Shown here piece by piece: positions 13,754 to 24,844 of a DNA stretch of 64,000 nucleotides. The stretch is from Cryptomeria japonica (Eukaryota > Streptophyta > Pinopsida > Cupressales > Cupressaceae). A program made the translations under genes and the position numbers. Location of the stretch: contig NW_026729138.1 in the NCBI RefSeq assembly GCF_030272615.1, positions 62,001 through 126,000 on the forward strand, written 5' to 3'. Numbering within the stretch: position 1 is the first letter of the stretch; each line of letters begins with the position of its first letter. A model generated the notes under the pieces. The model saw only the letters and a list, made by a program, of their open reading frames with translations, did not search any database and was not told where the DNA came from.

Positions 13754-13813
13754 ACTAGCTTATATATATTTGATTTTAATCTCACACACAAACACACACA
13801 CATATAAGCTAGT
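13754..13813. repeat. 60-bp terminal inverted repeat at the right end of the telomere-like element
   Basis: ACTAGCTTATATATATTTGA at the left and TATAAGCTAGT at the right enclose a (CA)n-like spacer. It is the shortened counterpart of the 187-bp hairpin at 3706-3892. Confidence 0.6.
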
Positions 13814-14232
13814 TAATATTTACACAACCTACATTACCGCAACTTGAGCGGACTAAGTCGTGGCTAAGTAGGATAGCGATACTTTAACCTCGTAAGACTA
13901 TGATTAAAAGTAAAATGGCTATAAAGAAAGTTGAGATATATATATATTTTCGCATTCTTTGTAAACTTATACCACCGCCTTCACATAGTGGAGAGGCAGG
14001 AAGATAGCATGAGGATGGGAATCTGATGGAGCTAATGAAATTCATTCCTAATTAAATACAAAATTAGCTTCATATATTTGGGAAATGCAAACAACCATTT
14101 TCATTAATTAAAAAGGGAACCGTTTGGAGTCCATAGCATATATACGGAAAAGGAAATTATTTAGAGGACATGACTTTCATTTGGAAAAAACTTTTTCGAC
14201 AAAAATATAGGAGCTATGAAAAAGATTAGAAG
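13814..14232. other. Intergenic, nothing recognised
   Basis: Mixed-composition DNA between the telomere-like element and the MITE. I see no open frame or RNA gene. Its last nine bases are the left target-site duplication of the MITE. Confidence 0.4.
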
Positions 14233-15007
14233 CACGCCTGGAATTTGACAGGCTATATGGCCGTTTTTGCACTTTTAGATCGTATATTACAACTAATAAA
14301 ATTAGTGGACCGTAAGTATTGATACGCTATTTTTTCCACAAACGGTATATATGACACTTAAAATTATTAATAAGCCGTAATATTATAATAGGTAATATAT
14401 ATTGAAATATATTATTTTACAATGTTTATTATAAATATATGAATTTATTTAGAATATTTTTAAATGGTATGATTAAGATATAATTATTTCTAATTTTATA
14501 TTATTTTTATATGAATTTTTAGTATGTTTTTCTTATATAAATTTAGAAACTTTGTCAATTTAGTTTTTAATATTTTTTAAAAGATTGTCTTAAATATCAA
14601 TATAGAAACTTCTAACAATTGAAATGATAAGATATAATCATTTCTAATTTTTTAAAATATTGTAATAAAAAAATCTAAAATGGTTTCTATTTTTATAATA
14701 AACAAGATTTTTGGGTTGAATTTAGAAACTTACAAGTAAATTTAAGATTTTTTTAGTGCATTACTAATTTATCATTGTTTTTCAAAGTTTTACTTTTTTT
14801 TATAGAATTATTTCTTTTCACCTCAATTGAATTTTATTGGAACTTCAATTCTATGAAGCTTAAAGAATTTATATTAAACTATTCACAAATTAAAAAAAAA
14901 TTGACACTTAACATTTTTTTAAAAACGTAAAATGAAAGACATTAAAATTACTAAACCGTCATAAAAAATTATATGACAGGCAGGGGTGGCCGTCAAATTC
15001 CAGGCCT
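14233..15007. mobile_element. Mutator-type MITE, 775 bp, with 9-bp target-site duplication (copy 1)
   Basis: The left terminus reads CACGCCTGGAATTTGACAGG and the reverse complement of the right terminus reads AGGCCTGGAATTTGACGGCC, giving a terminal inverted repeat of about 17-20 bp with a perfect core CCTGGAATTTGAC. GATTAGAAG flanks it exactly on both sides (14224-14232 and 15008-15016). A 9-bp duplication is typical of Mutator-like elements. The interior is AT-rich and non-coding, so it would depend on a transposase supplied elsewhere. Confidence 0.8.
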
Positions 15008-15531
15008 GATTAGAAGTCATGCTTCAAAAGGATTTTGATTAAGCTAGCACTACTCCTGTTGAAGCCAGCTAGGAAGAAAGTTGGACGTAAGTCATTGTTT
15101 GTAATCATTTGTTTACTTGAAAAATAATATGAGTTGAGGGTATGAATTATCACACTATTTTTATAGGAAGAATACCATGGAAAATCACAATGAAAAATTT
15201 CGCTCATTCTTTTCAAAAGAACATTACGACTTAATGAAAGCCATAAAACGGAGACAAATGAACTCTTGTGGAATGAAAACTTTAAAAAAACTACATTATC
15301 CCCATTGGTAATTATGGCTCACGTTAGTAAACAGAACAGCCAAGAAGGGTATAATCCATATACAATTCAATGGCAAATACTAGCTGGAAATGGTCAAGGA
15401 TTGGCCATATTCCATTGCAAAACAAGGAATGAGATTGCTGCAAATTGCATTACCTTCACTTCTGCAAATAAAAGATTGTATTGATATGATAAAAAAAATT
15501 ATCAGAAAAAAGAAGAATGGTTAATTCAGTA

Positions 15532-15641
15532 TCTCTATTATATGAAGGAATTCATTCTTGTGTTCTCTATTATATGAAGGAATTCATTCTTGTGTTCTTG
15601 AGTGAGTAGGTTACTAGCTCAAGAACACCAGTATGAATTCA
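15532..15641. repeat. 32-bp tandem duplication merging into a hairpin
   Basis: TCTCTATTATATGAAGGAAT plus the following 12 bases occurs twice in a row. The second unit begins a stem: GTGTTCTTGAG (15592-15602) pairs perfectly with CTCAAGAACAC (15618-15628) around a 15-base loop. The pairing extends imperfectly outward to GAATTC on each side. Confidence 0.6.
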
Positions 15642-16454
15642 GTATTTCAATGGAAGGTTTTCTCTTAGAGTAATTGACATCACAAACTAGTTAATTTGAA
15701 TATTTAACCTGAGTCAAAACATTAATGTCAGTCAATGAGCCTCTTTAGAGTCTAAATGCAATTGGCTTCTAAGATAAGTGTAATGGCTTGAAAAACCTCC
15801 TTAGGTTAAAGTCTTACCAAGGAGGGTGATGAACAATGACTATATGCATATGTGTGTTGCAACTCTTAAATCCTTTGACCAAGGTGATACTACAAACTAT
15901 AAGTGTCAGTTAGTTCTTTGATCCAACTATACAACCCAGTTAGAGGTCATACTTGTTAGGAGTAGCCTATGGTGTGTGAACAACTAGGGATTGTGTAGGG
16001 TCAAGCACTAGTCTCATATGACATTAATCCAACTTCTTTTACTTCCCTACGAAACGTCGAGCCTTTCCAGTTGGAAATGGCACGGAGGACTAGTAAGTCC
16101 GTGGTTAGACAAAAAAAGTGCTTTGATGATACTTTTCCTCTCCAATCAATGTAAAGACCACTTAAAGTTCAAAATGAGAATTTGGAAACTGTAAACACTA
16201 AAACTCTCTTGAATCCTTGCTTATGTTGTACTTGGTTATGGTTATGCAGTTATTCTTATGCAAATATTTAACATCTTATATAGTGTACTCTCCTTCTTTC
16301 AGCTTCAAAAAAAAGTCACTTGAATTTTTTATGCTTAGAAATTTTAGTTCAATATTTATATTGTTGCAAATGGTTTAGTAGCTAGATATTGCTTGTTACA
16401 ATACTATAATTATAAAATAAATTCATTTTAAAAAATTGTTGTTCTTCACAAAGG

Positions 16455-16870
16455 ATCCATCATATTTAATTGAGCAACTTTATATCTCCATGTCAAATCT
16501 ACTAATATCCTTCAATTGACTAATCTCAAAATTTAAAGGTCTCTCTTATGAACATATTGTTGTATTTTAAAATACATTCTCCCCCTAACATTGTTAGTGA
16601 AGACTATTCTATGTACAAAATGTATCTATGCCTATCAAATGAATCATTATTAATATGTATGAATTGAATTTTATTAATAAATATATCAACTAATTATAAT
16701 GCAGAGGTAATGATGCTTCTAACTACATTTGTTTGCATGTAATTAATATTTTGTTTTATAAATTAAAAATATATACATGTATAATAACCATAGATATGTA
16801 TAATTAATATGATTACCAATCACCTGTTTGGAAAAATCATCTGGAAAGGTAGCTAGATCACAAGATAAGG
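16455..16870 (+). repeat. Diverged direct repeat, left member (partner 26205-26570)
   Basis: Shared order of motifs includes TTTATATCTCCA, CAAATCTAC, CCTAACA.T.TT.GTGAAGACTATTCT, a TGCCCATCAAAT-like segment, and AATTATAATGC against AACTATGATGC. The two copies lie on either side of the 8.8-kb transposon and are considerably diverged. Confidence 0.55.
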
Positions 16871-17339
16871 ACTATAGTGTATAAGAAAAAGGGCTTTGAC
16901 GTGAAGTAAAACATATTGTATGAGATTTAACTTAGCATAGTCATTGTACAAGGCACTAAATAACATTGGTCAAACCCTATGCATGGTTGAAGCTTCCCTT
17001 GTCATGGGAGTGCCATAGGATCACTAATGGGATTTGACTAAAGCTCCTTCAATCGAGGATCACAACATGCTTTTAGCATATTTACAGCTACAATATTCAT
17101 TCGTGGCTTATGAGTGGAACATTACTTTGTTTTTACCCTTATGAAAGATAAAAATGTGTGAGAAAATATAATTGAAGATGTATAAGAATTGTGGAAAGAG
17201 TCTAACTAAACATAAAAGTGTGCACTTTTGTTACATAACAAGGCGTGTGCACAAAGATGGTGGTTAGAAAAGTGGACACCACCCAAAAAAAACTTGGAAA
17301 AACAGGCAGTGCTTATGCAATTTTAAAATTTCAAATTCC

Positions 17340-17480
17340 CGCATACGCGCTTAGGTTTGTTCTTTCCAAGCCTAGAAAAGGTAGCCCGTACGTGTTGCTT
17401 TTAAGAAACTGAGCGCGTACACGTTACACATAGGAAAATTAGTACGTACGCACTGCTTATAGGAAAATGAGCGCGTACAC
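17340..17480. repeat. Left subterminal repeats of the 8.8-kb transposon
   Basis: Near-repeats of about 28-30 bp carry motifs such as GCATACGCGC, CCCGTACGTG, GCGCGTACACG, GTACGTACGCAC and GCGCGTACACAC, spaced by T/A-rich linkers such as TATAGGAAAAT. They are strikingly GC- and CpG-rich against the AT-rich surroundings. Such repeats usually serve as transposase-binding sites; this is inferred here. Confidence 0.7.
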
Positions 17481-17638
17481 ACTAATAATCCAAATAAAAC
17501 CGTGTACACAGTTCTTGGTAAAAGTAGTTTTTTAAAAAAACTAGGTCTCATTTACTCGTAAAGCGTATTTTTTACTTTGTTTTTTTCCCATTTTCTAACC
17601 TAAACCGTGAATGGGGTGCTAAATTTTTCCTCTAGGCT

Positions 17639-20262
17639 ATGGATCAAGGTTAGTTTTTGTTTATTTTTGTCTTTCTTTCTGGTTTATGCAATTTGTTTTA
17701 CATTTTGAATTTAATTTCATTAATTTTTATTAGGTTTTTTCATTTTTTGTTTCAAAAACCAGATTCTTCTAATCCAGAACAAGAACAACCAAATGCACCT
17801 CCTGAAAACCCACAAGAACAACCAAATGCACCTCCTAAAAACACACAAGAACAACCCCCAATTCTTCCTTTTGACCGCACAACCGAAACATAGGAAGAAT
17901 TAATTAATTAGTTAGGACAAAATACATCTAAAATCAATAGACTGATTGTAAAATTGAAAACTTCTGAACTTGACCATCATCAATCCCTCGCCACTAGCCT
18001 AGAAACATTAGCTGGTGGTGCCATAGATGTTTCCATAGAAATTACCAAATGGGGAAGCTTTAGGGATAGGTGTCGTCAATTCTATGCCAATGGGCTATCA
18101 TATGATGGAGTTAAAAACAAAAATATTTCTAAACAACAAATATGTGCCCTTTTTGTTGACCCCAAAACTGGCCAATCATTACCTCCTAATGCAAAGAGGT
18201 TTCCCATACATTGGTGTACCAATGTGCAGATGAAGAATCTTTTTTGGCAGAGGTGGTGGATGGTCTTTGATGATCCACTTGTAATAATTATGAGGTGCCA
18301 TTATATATTTTGAGAAAAATATATTGTGAGTTTGTGCTCAATGTGCGCCCAAATTATTTTGACATGAGAGAGTTTCATGCTAGAGGTGGTGGCTCTGCCC
18401 AAGATAGACCTAGAGCCCGTAGGCGATTAGCTACGGAGAGTCGCCGCCCCCTAGCACCCAAACCCAAGGTGCATCAGGCTGTCCCATTAGAGCTGAAAGA
18501 GTCGATGGAGCTACAGACTCTTCAAGCAACCATAATATTGACTGGTGCCATTATCCAGCATGGGACATCATTAGCACACCCTATTGTATTGGATGATGAT
18601 CCGTTAGAGGGCGACAGAGAGCCCATCGAGCATATGTGTGTCAGTTGCTTGGGGATATGCTCGAGGATAGATGATGTAGCCGATGCAGATGGATACTCAT
18701 ATCATCTATGCATGATTTGTGGTTGTAGATGTCAGGCTCACACGATTCAGGATGTCGCACTGACAGATGAGTTGATGGACATGGTGTTTGCCCATGAGCC
18801 ATAGACACAGGTGTGTTGATTTGAATTCATAACATTTTATTTATCAGTCACTTTAATTTTGTAATTACATAAATGAATTTTCATTTATACAACGATTTAA
18901 ATTGAGACAAATAATATGCAGTTCAAGATGCAACAGCGGTATCCCATACACCTCCCCCAGTTACCACAGCTTCAACTTCGATGCCTGAGGTATAAATTTT
19001 GTAACATGTTAAAATAGAATAGTACACTTTGAATTCAAAAGAATACAAGATATACTAACTATCTTTAATGCTTGGTCCAATTTCTTGTTTGTAGGTGTTG
19101 ACAGGGAACGAAATGTCCCAGATTGATGACATCACGCTGTCAACGATCGATTTTGGCCTACAAGGCTATACGGTATGATATTTTGTACAAATCTTTTTAT
19201 GTATTGTTTTGATCGAATATGCAAGTCATTTCATTTTAGATTTTTAAAATTATGTTTAATTTATTATCTGTACTAATATCTCATGTTAATTTTGTGTTTT
19301 TAGGGTACCCCCTCCACGTCTAGGACTTGTCCTAAGAAAAAGAATTCCTCGAGGACACCAAAACATGTGAAGAAGGTAATTGAACACATTTTTAGTTGTA
19401 CAATTTTTTGAAAATGTTGAAATCAAGTACTAGTTGGGGTTTGTAGATTTATTAGTGTTTTCTGTCTATTTTACATGTACAACGGCCATTGAGCTTTGTG
19501 GATATGTTGAATGCACTTGATTCACCCGTGGATCAAGAGAGGGAGGAGGTATGTATCTCTACTTTATTTTCTTGATTTCATGATTATATGCACACGTACA
19601 TGTGAACTTGTGATATATTATAATCTTATAATTTTTTCATACAGGAAATATCCATACCTATTTCGTTAATGGCGAACCCTCCTCCTTGCACTAGAGAAGC
19701 ATCTCAGGATCCGGTACACTTTTGTTTGATATGTAAAATTAATTGTTTTCAACCTTCAATACTTATCATTATATTAATTGTATTTAATCTTTGTACATTT
19801 TTTGTATAGGTAATAGCATCAGTTTCTACATCGATGGTGAGCCATCCTAAATCCATTGGAGAAACATCTCAGGCACAGGTACGTCATTGTTCTCTATAGT
19901 ATAGCTTTTAAGTGTTTTTGATATATTTATGTTAGTACATTGTATTAATTGTACATTTAATCTACAATAGACTCCTTCGCGGTATGACCATAACGTGGAT
20001 CGATTTAAGTATGTCTTCAAGAAAAATTCTAAGAGTGACAAGGAGAGGAGAGCAAAGACATTAGCTCCTGGATCAGCCGATGAGGTAATCTACATTTCAA
20101 TTGCAAAAGAATTAAAGTTAAATGCATAGTTATGATGTTAATTGTGAACTATTTTCTACAAAAGAATTCTAACTTGGCTTTTGAATTGTGGTTTTGTAGC
20201 CATCTACAGAGCCGCGTACTGCACCGAAGAGGCTTGATTTTGATGATCCACCACAAGTTTAG
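17639..20262 (+). pseudogene. Transposon-borne ten-exon gene of unknown function, broken
   Basis: I do not recognise the family. The exon model is 17639-17648, 17763-18810, 18922-18989, 19095-19172, 19304-19375, 19483-19548, 19645-19713, 19810-19878, 19971-20084 and 20200-20262. Introns follow GT-AG apart from a degraded acceptor before 19483. Exons 4-9 are multiples of three in phase 0, and exon 10 runs in the same frame to its own TAG. Exon 1 (Met-Asp-Gln) joins exon 2 in frame to a Pro/Gln/Asn-rich start with a repeated EQPNAPP motif. A conserved-looking stretch around WGSFRDRCRQFYANGLSYDG follows. The second half has a Cys cluster (CVSCLGIC, then CMICGCRC) suggestive of zinc binding. The last exons are Ser/Thr/Pro-rich with basic patches (KKKNSSRTPKHVKK). 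Breaks are TAG codons after TET and LIN in exon 2, a frameshift near 18290, and TAG after AHEP. It could be the accessory or DNA-binding protein of the element. Confidence 0.6.
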
Positions 20263-20439
20263 GATCATATAGTGTTAGTTTTGGTCATAGAATGACCAAT
20301 ACATGTAGATATATTCTACATTTTTATTGTATATCGATTTGCACATGGCATATGCCACATTTTTGTAATACTTGTATTGACTTGGTAGACATGCCTTTTT
20401 TATATATATAAATATCAATATTCGATCCAATAAATGTGT

Positions 20440-20760
20440 AATGAGTTCATTATTTTGTATTCATTGTATTTTGTGGTTGTCCTTTTATAAATTTAAATGA
20501 ATACTTGCATATGTAATCAACAATATGAATATAAACAACAAAATATATGATATAAAGCATTGCAATCATGGAATATGATTTGATAAAATTTCTAAAATGT
20601 TGAATTAACCCTACAAAACTCCTTGTATTCAGTTCATTATTGTGTATTTGTTGTATTTGGTGGCTGCCCTTTTATAAATTTAAATGAATATTTGTATATG
20701 TAATTAACAATAAGAATATAAACAATAAAAATTGACAATATGAATTTAAACAACAATGTG
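20440..20760 (+). repeat. Two-copy direct repeat of about 110 bp, spaced 187 bp
   Basis: The unit containing CCTTTTATAAATTTAAATGA starts near 20440 and again near 20627, with TATTTTGTATTC...TTGTATTTGGTGG upstream and CAACAATATGAATATAAACAACA downstream. It lies just 3' of the ten-exon gene. Confidence 0.6.
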
Positions 20761-20811
20761 TTTGGTGCGAGAGCACTCTAATGCTCGCAATGGTCAAATT
20801 TTGTTCCTCGT

Positions 20812-21960
20812 GTGCACAAACCAACATCGCGAGCGCATCTAGGTGGGAAGGTTTATGCTAGGCATGCCCCTGTCATGCATCCCAAAGCAATAGAACATCG
20901 AGAGTCATACCCTATTGGTACAATCTCTCAAGTGCCCTGAGTCCAAAAAAATGTCAAAATTTGACGGACTGTTTCTTCCAATCCATGACACATACGGTCG
21001 ATTTGTTTGATGACTCAGAGCCATTTTCAATTAGTAGCATTTTTTTGCCTGCTCAAAAAATCGTCAGTTGCTTGCAAGGAAAAGTTGCAAGATTGGCTAG
21101 AATTGATTCTGTTCCTCATGTGCACAAACCAAAATCACGAGCGCATCTGGGTGGATAGGTTTACAGTAGGCATGGCCCTATCATGCATCCCACAGCACCA
21201 GAACGTCGAGAGTCATACCCTACTGGTGAGATCTCTCAAGTGCCCTGAGTCCAAAAAATTGTCAAAATTTGACCGACTGTTTCTTCCAATCCATGACACA
21301 TACGGTCGATCTGTTTGATCCCATGGGGTCACATGAGGCTCCTCTACAATGGCCTATCTTGGTTTTCAATGACTCAGAGCCATTTTCAATTAGTAGCATT
21401 TTTTCGCCTGCTTAAAAAACCATCAGTTGCTTGCAAGGAAAAGTTGCAAGATTGGCTAGAATTGATTCTTGTCCCCATGTGCACAAATTGACATTGCGAG
21501 CGCGTCCAGGTGGGTAGTTTTACGCTAGGCATGCCCCTATCATGCATCTCAAAGCACCAGAATGTCGAGAGTCATACCCTATCGATGCGATCTCTCAAGT
21601 GCCCTGAGTCCAAAAAATTGTCAAAATTTGATGAATTGTTTCTTCCAATCCACGACACATACATTCGATCTGTTTGATCTTGTGGGGTCACCTGAGGATC
21701 CTCTACAATGGCCTATCTCTCTTTTTGATGACTCGGAGCCATTTTCAATTAGTAGCATTTTTTCGCCTACTCAAAAAACCGTTAGTTGCATACAAGGAAA
21801 AGTTACAAGATTGGCTAGAATTGATTATGTTCCTCATGTGCACAAACCGACGTCATGAGTGCATCTGGGTGCATAGGTTTATACTAGGCATGCCCCTATC
21901 GTGCATCCCAAAGCACCAGAACATCGAGAGTCATACCCTATCGATGCAATGCTTGACAAC
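20812..21960 (+). repeat. 359-bp tandem repeat, about 3.2 units
   Basis: The anchor GTGCACAAA...GAGCGCATCT.GGTGG starts at 20812, 21120, 21479 and 21838, so the spacings are 308, 359 and 359 bp. The first unit lacks about 51 bp present in the others (the GGGGTCAC.TGAGG.TCCTCTACAATGGCCTATCT segment). The last unit is partial and ends near 21955. Open frames through the block are short and differ between units, so I do not call a gene. It lies between the 3' ends of the two convergent genes of the transposon. Confidence 0.85.
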
Positions 21961-22259
21961 GTTTTTGACAATAATGACATTTTTTGCTCAAATTGTATCT
22001 AGTCTCAATCTATGACCCCTATGACCTAATAATGACTCAAATAATTATCCATGATTATACAAGAATCAAGAATGCTCATGATTGACCAGGGACACATCAC
22101 ATATACTCAAACCATAGTCACAAAATATTGACACACAAAATAGTCACAAAACATTGTCACATATTATTCAAAAATTTGCCTCTAAATATGGTCAAATCAG
22201 CTCTTGTCTATTTGATTATACAAAAAATTGTCTTACAAATAATCTCACGAGCTTTGATA

Positions 22260-22500
22260 AAAAAATTGACATTACAATATATGTGATTCAGTTCATCGCC
22301 ATTTTAATATACAAATCATCTCATGGGCTTTTATACAAAATTTGGCATTACAATATGTGCGATTCAGCTCATCGCTATTTTAATATACAAAATTTGGCAT
22401 GCACATATGTACAAATCAACTCATTGCCACTTAAATATACAAAATTATGCCCCTAAACATGTAAAAAATAGCTCATGGGCATTTATATATACAAAAAATG
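22260..22500 (+). repeat. Degenerate tandem repeat of about 53-72 bp
   Basis: Units containing CA.CTCAT.G.CA.TT.AATATACAAA recur near 22288, 22360, 22412 and 22465. They overlap the 3' end of the transposase-like gene on the other strand. Confidence 0.55.
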
Positions 22501-24320
22501 AATATAGAACAATTCGTTGATGATTTATACAAAATTCTCAAAATCATTCTACTCTGAACCATAGAATCAATCAAGTGAGCCTTCAGATTGGCTCTAACCC
22601 GTATTATGTCAAGTATTGCCTCGTGGTTAGATTCACGAACTTTCCATAAAATCTTGTTATGAGGTCTACCACGGTACTTCATCAAATGAGTATTTGTTGC
22701 AACAACAAGGTTAGAGAAATGAATAATATGTCTGTGTGTTTCAAAGTCCTCAAACAACCAAACATTAGAATTCTTGATAGGGTATCTCCGAAGCCATGTT
22801 TCTATCACGACAACAGACCCTATTGGGTACTCAATACCCTCTCTGTCAATGATTGTGGTTGTCAATTTTCTTTTAGGCTCAACACAACGACACAAATAGT
22901 AATATGTTCCTTCTTCATTGTTCTCTTCTGCAGCAACTGCATACACATGACTTGTATTTTATAAAGTGTTAATTAATACCAAAAATAAAGTATGATGTAC
23001 AACAAAATGAACCAAAAAGAATACTTGCAAAAAAATTAACTCAAAAAATCAATTGAATCCACTAGGTCGGATACATGGTCAAAATCCACTGATGTCTCCA
23101 TCTGGCTCAATTATAGTGCTTTGGGAATTTGATATGAATCAATGGGAACCAACAGTCTACAAGACCATTTGTCAACCCACTCTTCTAATTCACATTGTTC
23201 CCAAAAATAATACATGCATGAAGAGAAAAAACATACCATCTGTCTCGTATAAATTATCAGTGAACTTGAATTTGAACTCATAAATGAGTGCATGTCACTC
23301 AATCCTACAACTGTACAACAATCTAGATAGTTTTCAATGTTAGATCCAGCAATCAACCAAAAATATCTACGAACCAATGACGTACCTGGATTACCTGGAC
23401 CAATTGTAGACTTACACCATCGTACAATTGTTCCTACATCTACCAACTCAGCACCACCTTCGTACTTCAATTCTTCCCTAGCTTGGGCTCTTTTCACACA
23501 TGCTCCTGCACCATCGTGCTCTCCCTTACCATGTCCAGCCTCAGTGAAATTCCAAAAATGTTGTACACCGCTTGTCACATGCATCCTTGTCAACCAATAA
23601 AACATCCTTGCATTCTTCAATTATGCGGTGCAATTATCTGACCATATTAAGTGTCGGTTGTATCGTATGTTCCTTTCCTTTAAACTATCATAGAAAACTA
23701 TAAAGCATCCTTGTACAAACTCTGATGAATGAGTACGATCATCACTTATGTAGAAGTGATACTCTCTTACAACCTTTCTATCCTCCTCTATGCTATCATC
23801 TGCATGCATGAATGCTATGTGTACAAAAATAGAAACTTGTGTAGAGTGATAATACATGGATTGCACTTTATTTTGAGGTTGTAGTGTATAATTTTCAGCG
23901 AAATCAACGATAGAGACAATGGTGCCAAGAGGAAATGTGTCCTTACACAACTTGAATTGCTCATCTAACCATCAAGCTCTATGTGTATGCATTATGTACT
24001 CATAAACTAGTTTCTCTTGAAACATTTTCATAAATTGAGCTACACATATCATTTTTCACTAGCTCACATCTCTTCAAATCTTTTCCATCTTTAACTTCAT
24101 ATGTGACTGTCTTGTATTTTCTGAAAGAAACTAGTTTTGTACCAATTTCATGTGTGCTCTTCAAATGTATGCATCTTGGTAAACGTTGCAAACCACCACA
24201 TATAGCACAATAACCTTCCAAACAAAGCATCTTATAATAAATGCAACCATCATGTCTATTACATAACACACTTGAAATAAATTCTCTTGCTGGCTTAGGA
24301 GGTGCTTGTATATTACATTC
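22475..24320 (-). pseudogene. RNase-H-fold (DDE-type) transposase-like gene, broken
   Basis: An exon begins after a good acceptor (TTTTGTAG) at 24320 with a Cys-rich segment (LCNRHDGC, then CAICGGLQRLPRC). The catalytic-like region follows. VSIVDFAENYT has a candidate first Asp, a Gln-Ser-rich QSMYYHSTQ stretch follows, LIWSDNCTA has a candidate second Asp, and FWNFTEAGHGKGEHDGAGA ends in VKRA with a candidate Glu. The GHGKG..DG.G...KR signature is one I associate with eukaryotic DNA-transposon transposases, but I cannot name the superfamily. A further exon from about 22940 (YYYLCRC, then YPIGSVVVIETWLRRY) looks like the C-terminus. Decay: a frameshift near 24045, TGA at 23972-23974, and TAA at 23621-23623 in the context CTA*LKNA where CAA (Gln) is the obvious ancestor. 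N-terminal exons were not found; they may lie upstream, beyond the GA-rich tract. Confidence 0.7.
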
Positions 24321-24426
24321 CTACAAAACATCGTTAGTGTGAAAAGTAGAACAAATATGATGAAAAATATCATAATGCATGGAAAATTCAATATGCATCC
24401 TACAACAACACATGGTGCGTACATGA

Positions 24427-24485
24427 TAGAGAGAGAGAGAGGGAGAGAGAGAGAGGGAGAGGGAGAGAGAGGGAAAGGAGAGGGG

Positions 24486-24527
<42 letters not shown>

Positions 24528-24670
24528 TGAGAGAGAGAGAGAGGGGGAGAGGGGGGTGGGAGAGGGAGAGAGAGGGAGAGGGAGAGAGGGAGAGAACATG
24601 GGGGGAAGGGAGATGTAGAGGGAGGGAGAGAGGGAGAGAAGAGGGGGGAGGGAAGGTAGAGAGAGGGAGA

Positions 24671-24714
<44 letters not shown>

Positions 24715-24770
24715 GGGAGTGGGAGAGAACATGGGGGGAAGGGAGAGGTAGAGGGAGGGAGAGAATACAT
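24427..24770 (+). repeat. (GA)n / GGGAGA-rich purine tract
   Basis: About 340 bp of nearly pure purine on the plus strand mixes GAGAGA runs with GGGGGG and AACATGGGGGGAAGGGAGA-type blocks. The latter occurs twice (near 24595 and 24728), so there is some higher-order duplication. Long open frames rich in Arg-Glu or Ser-Leu across it are artefacts. It sits directly upstream of the recognised transposase exons. Confidence 0.9.
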
Positions 24771-24844
24771 GATAAAAATCAAAGAGGAAGTTGCAGATAA
24801 GAAATAAATTCACTTACTTCTATAGAAGTGCAGACACAGTTGCA

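Larger units (their letters stand above)
3706..13813. mobile_element. 10.1-kb inverted-repeat element with telomere-like arrays (copy 1)
   Basis: The element starts with ACTAGCTTACAT and ends with the inverted form ATATAAGCTAGT. Inside each end about 150 bp match as an inverted repeat: the AGCAGT...CAACATGGGAAACAATAAAAAA stretch from 3893 pairs with the reverse complement of the stretch ending at 13753. Next come degenerate TTAGGG-type repeats on the left arm and CCCTAA-type repeats on the right arm. Non-telomeric landmarks are also mirrored: 4760-4957 (GATAGTATGTGATGATAG..., TTATTGTAGGATAATGCTTTGGG...) reappears inverted at 12175-12430. The whole is therefore one long imperfect palindrome rather than two unrelated arrays. 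I see no coding sequence and no clear target-site duplication. It could be a foldback-type transposon or a duplicated and inverted satellite block. Confidence 0.7.
1..16613 (+). repeat. Left copy of a near-identical long direct repeat (offset 47,387 bp)
   Basis: Every block I compared is the same as the block 47,387 bases further on, from the TIR-NB-LRR 3' end through the telomere-like element and MITE to base 16613, which pairs with base 64000. Differences seen are 4200 G/51587 A, 13383 A/60770 G, 14148 A/61535 T, 14253 C/61640 T and 14939 A/62326 G. The offset never changes, even through poly-A runs and (AAT)n tracts. The repeat runs off both window edges, so its true length and breakpoints are unknown. 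It could be a very recent segmental duplication, or two haplotypes placed in tandem by the assembler. Confidence 0.95.
15017..17246. other. Intergenic, short repeats only
   Basis: The open frames at 15010-15216 (minus) and 15266-15484 (plus) encode about 70 residues each with no recognisable motif. No RNA gene is seen. Base 16613 is the last one paired with the right-hand copy of the long direct repeat inside this window. The stretch from about 16455 resembles the one starting near 26205. Confidence 0.4.

Noticed and set aside
21007-22015. Open frames of about 100 residues on the plus strand within the 359-bp repeats
   Set aside because: They differ in frame and end between repeat units and follow the repeat; nothing suggests a protein.
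24321-24813. Open frames of 137-153 residues rich in Ser-Leu-Pro (minus) and Arg-Glu (plus)
   Set aside because: They are translations of the (GA)n purine tract.
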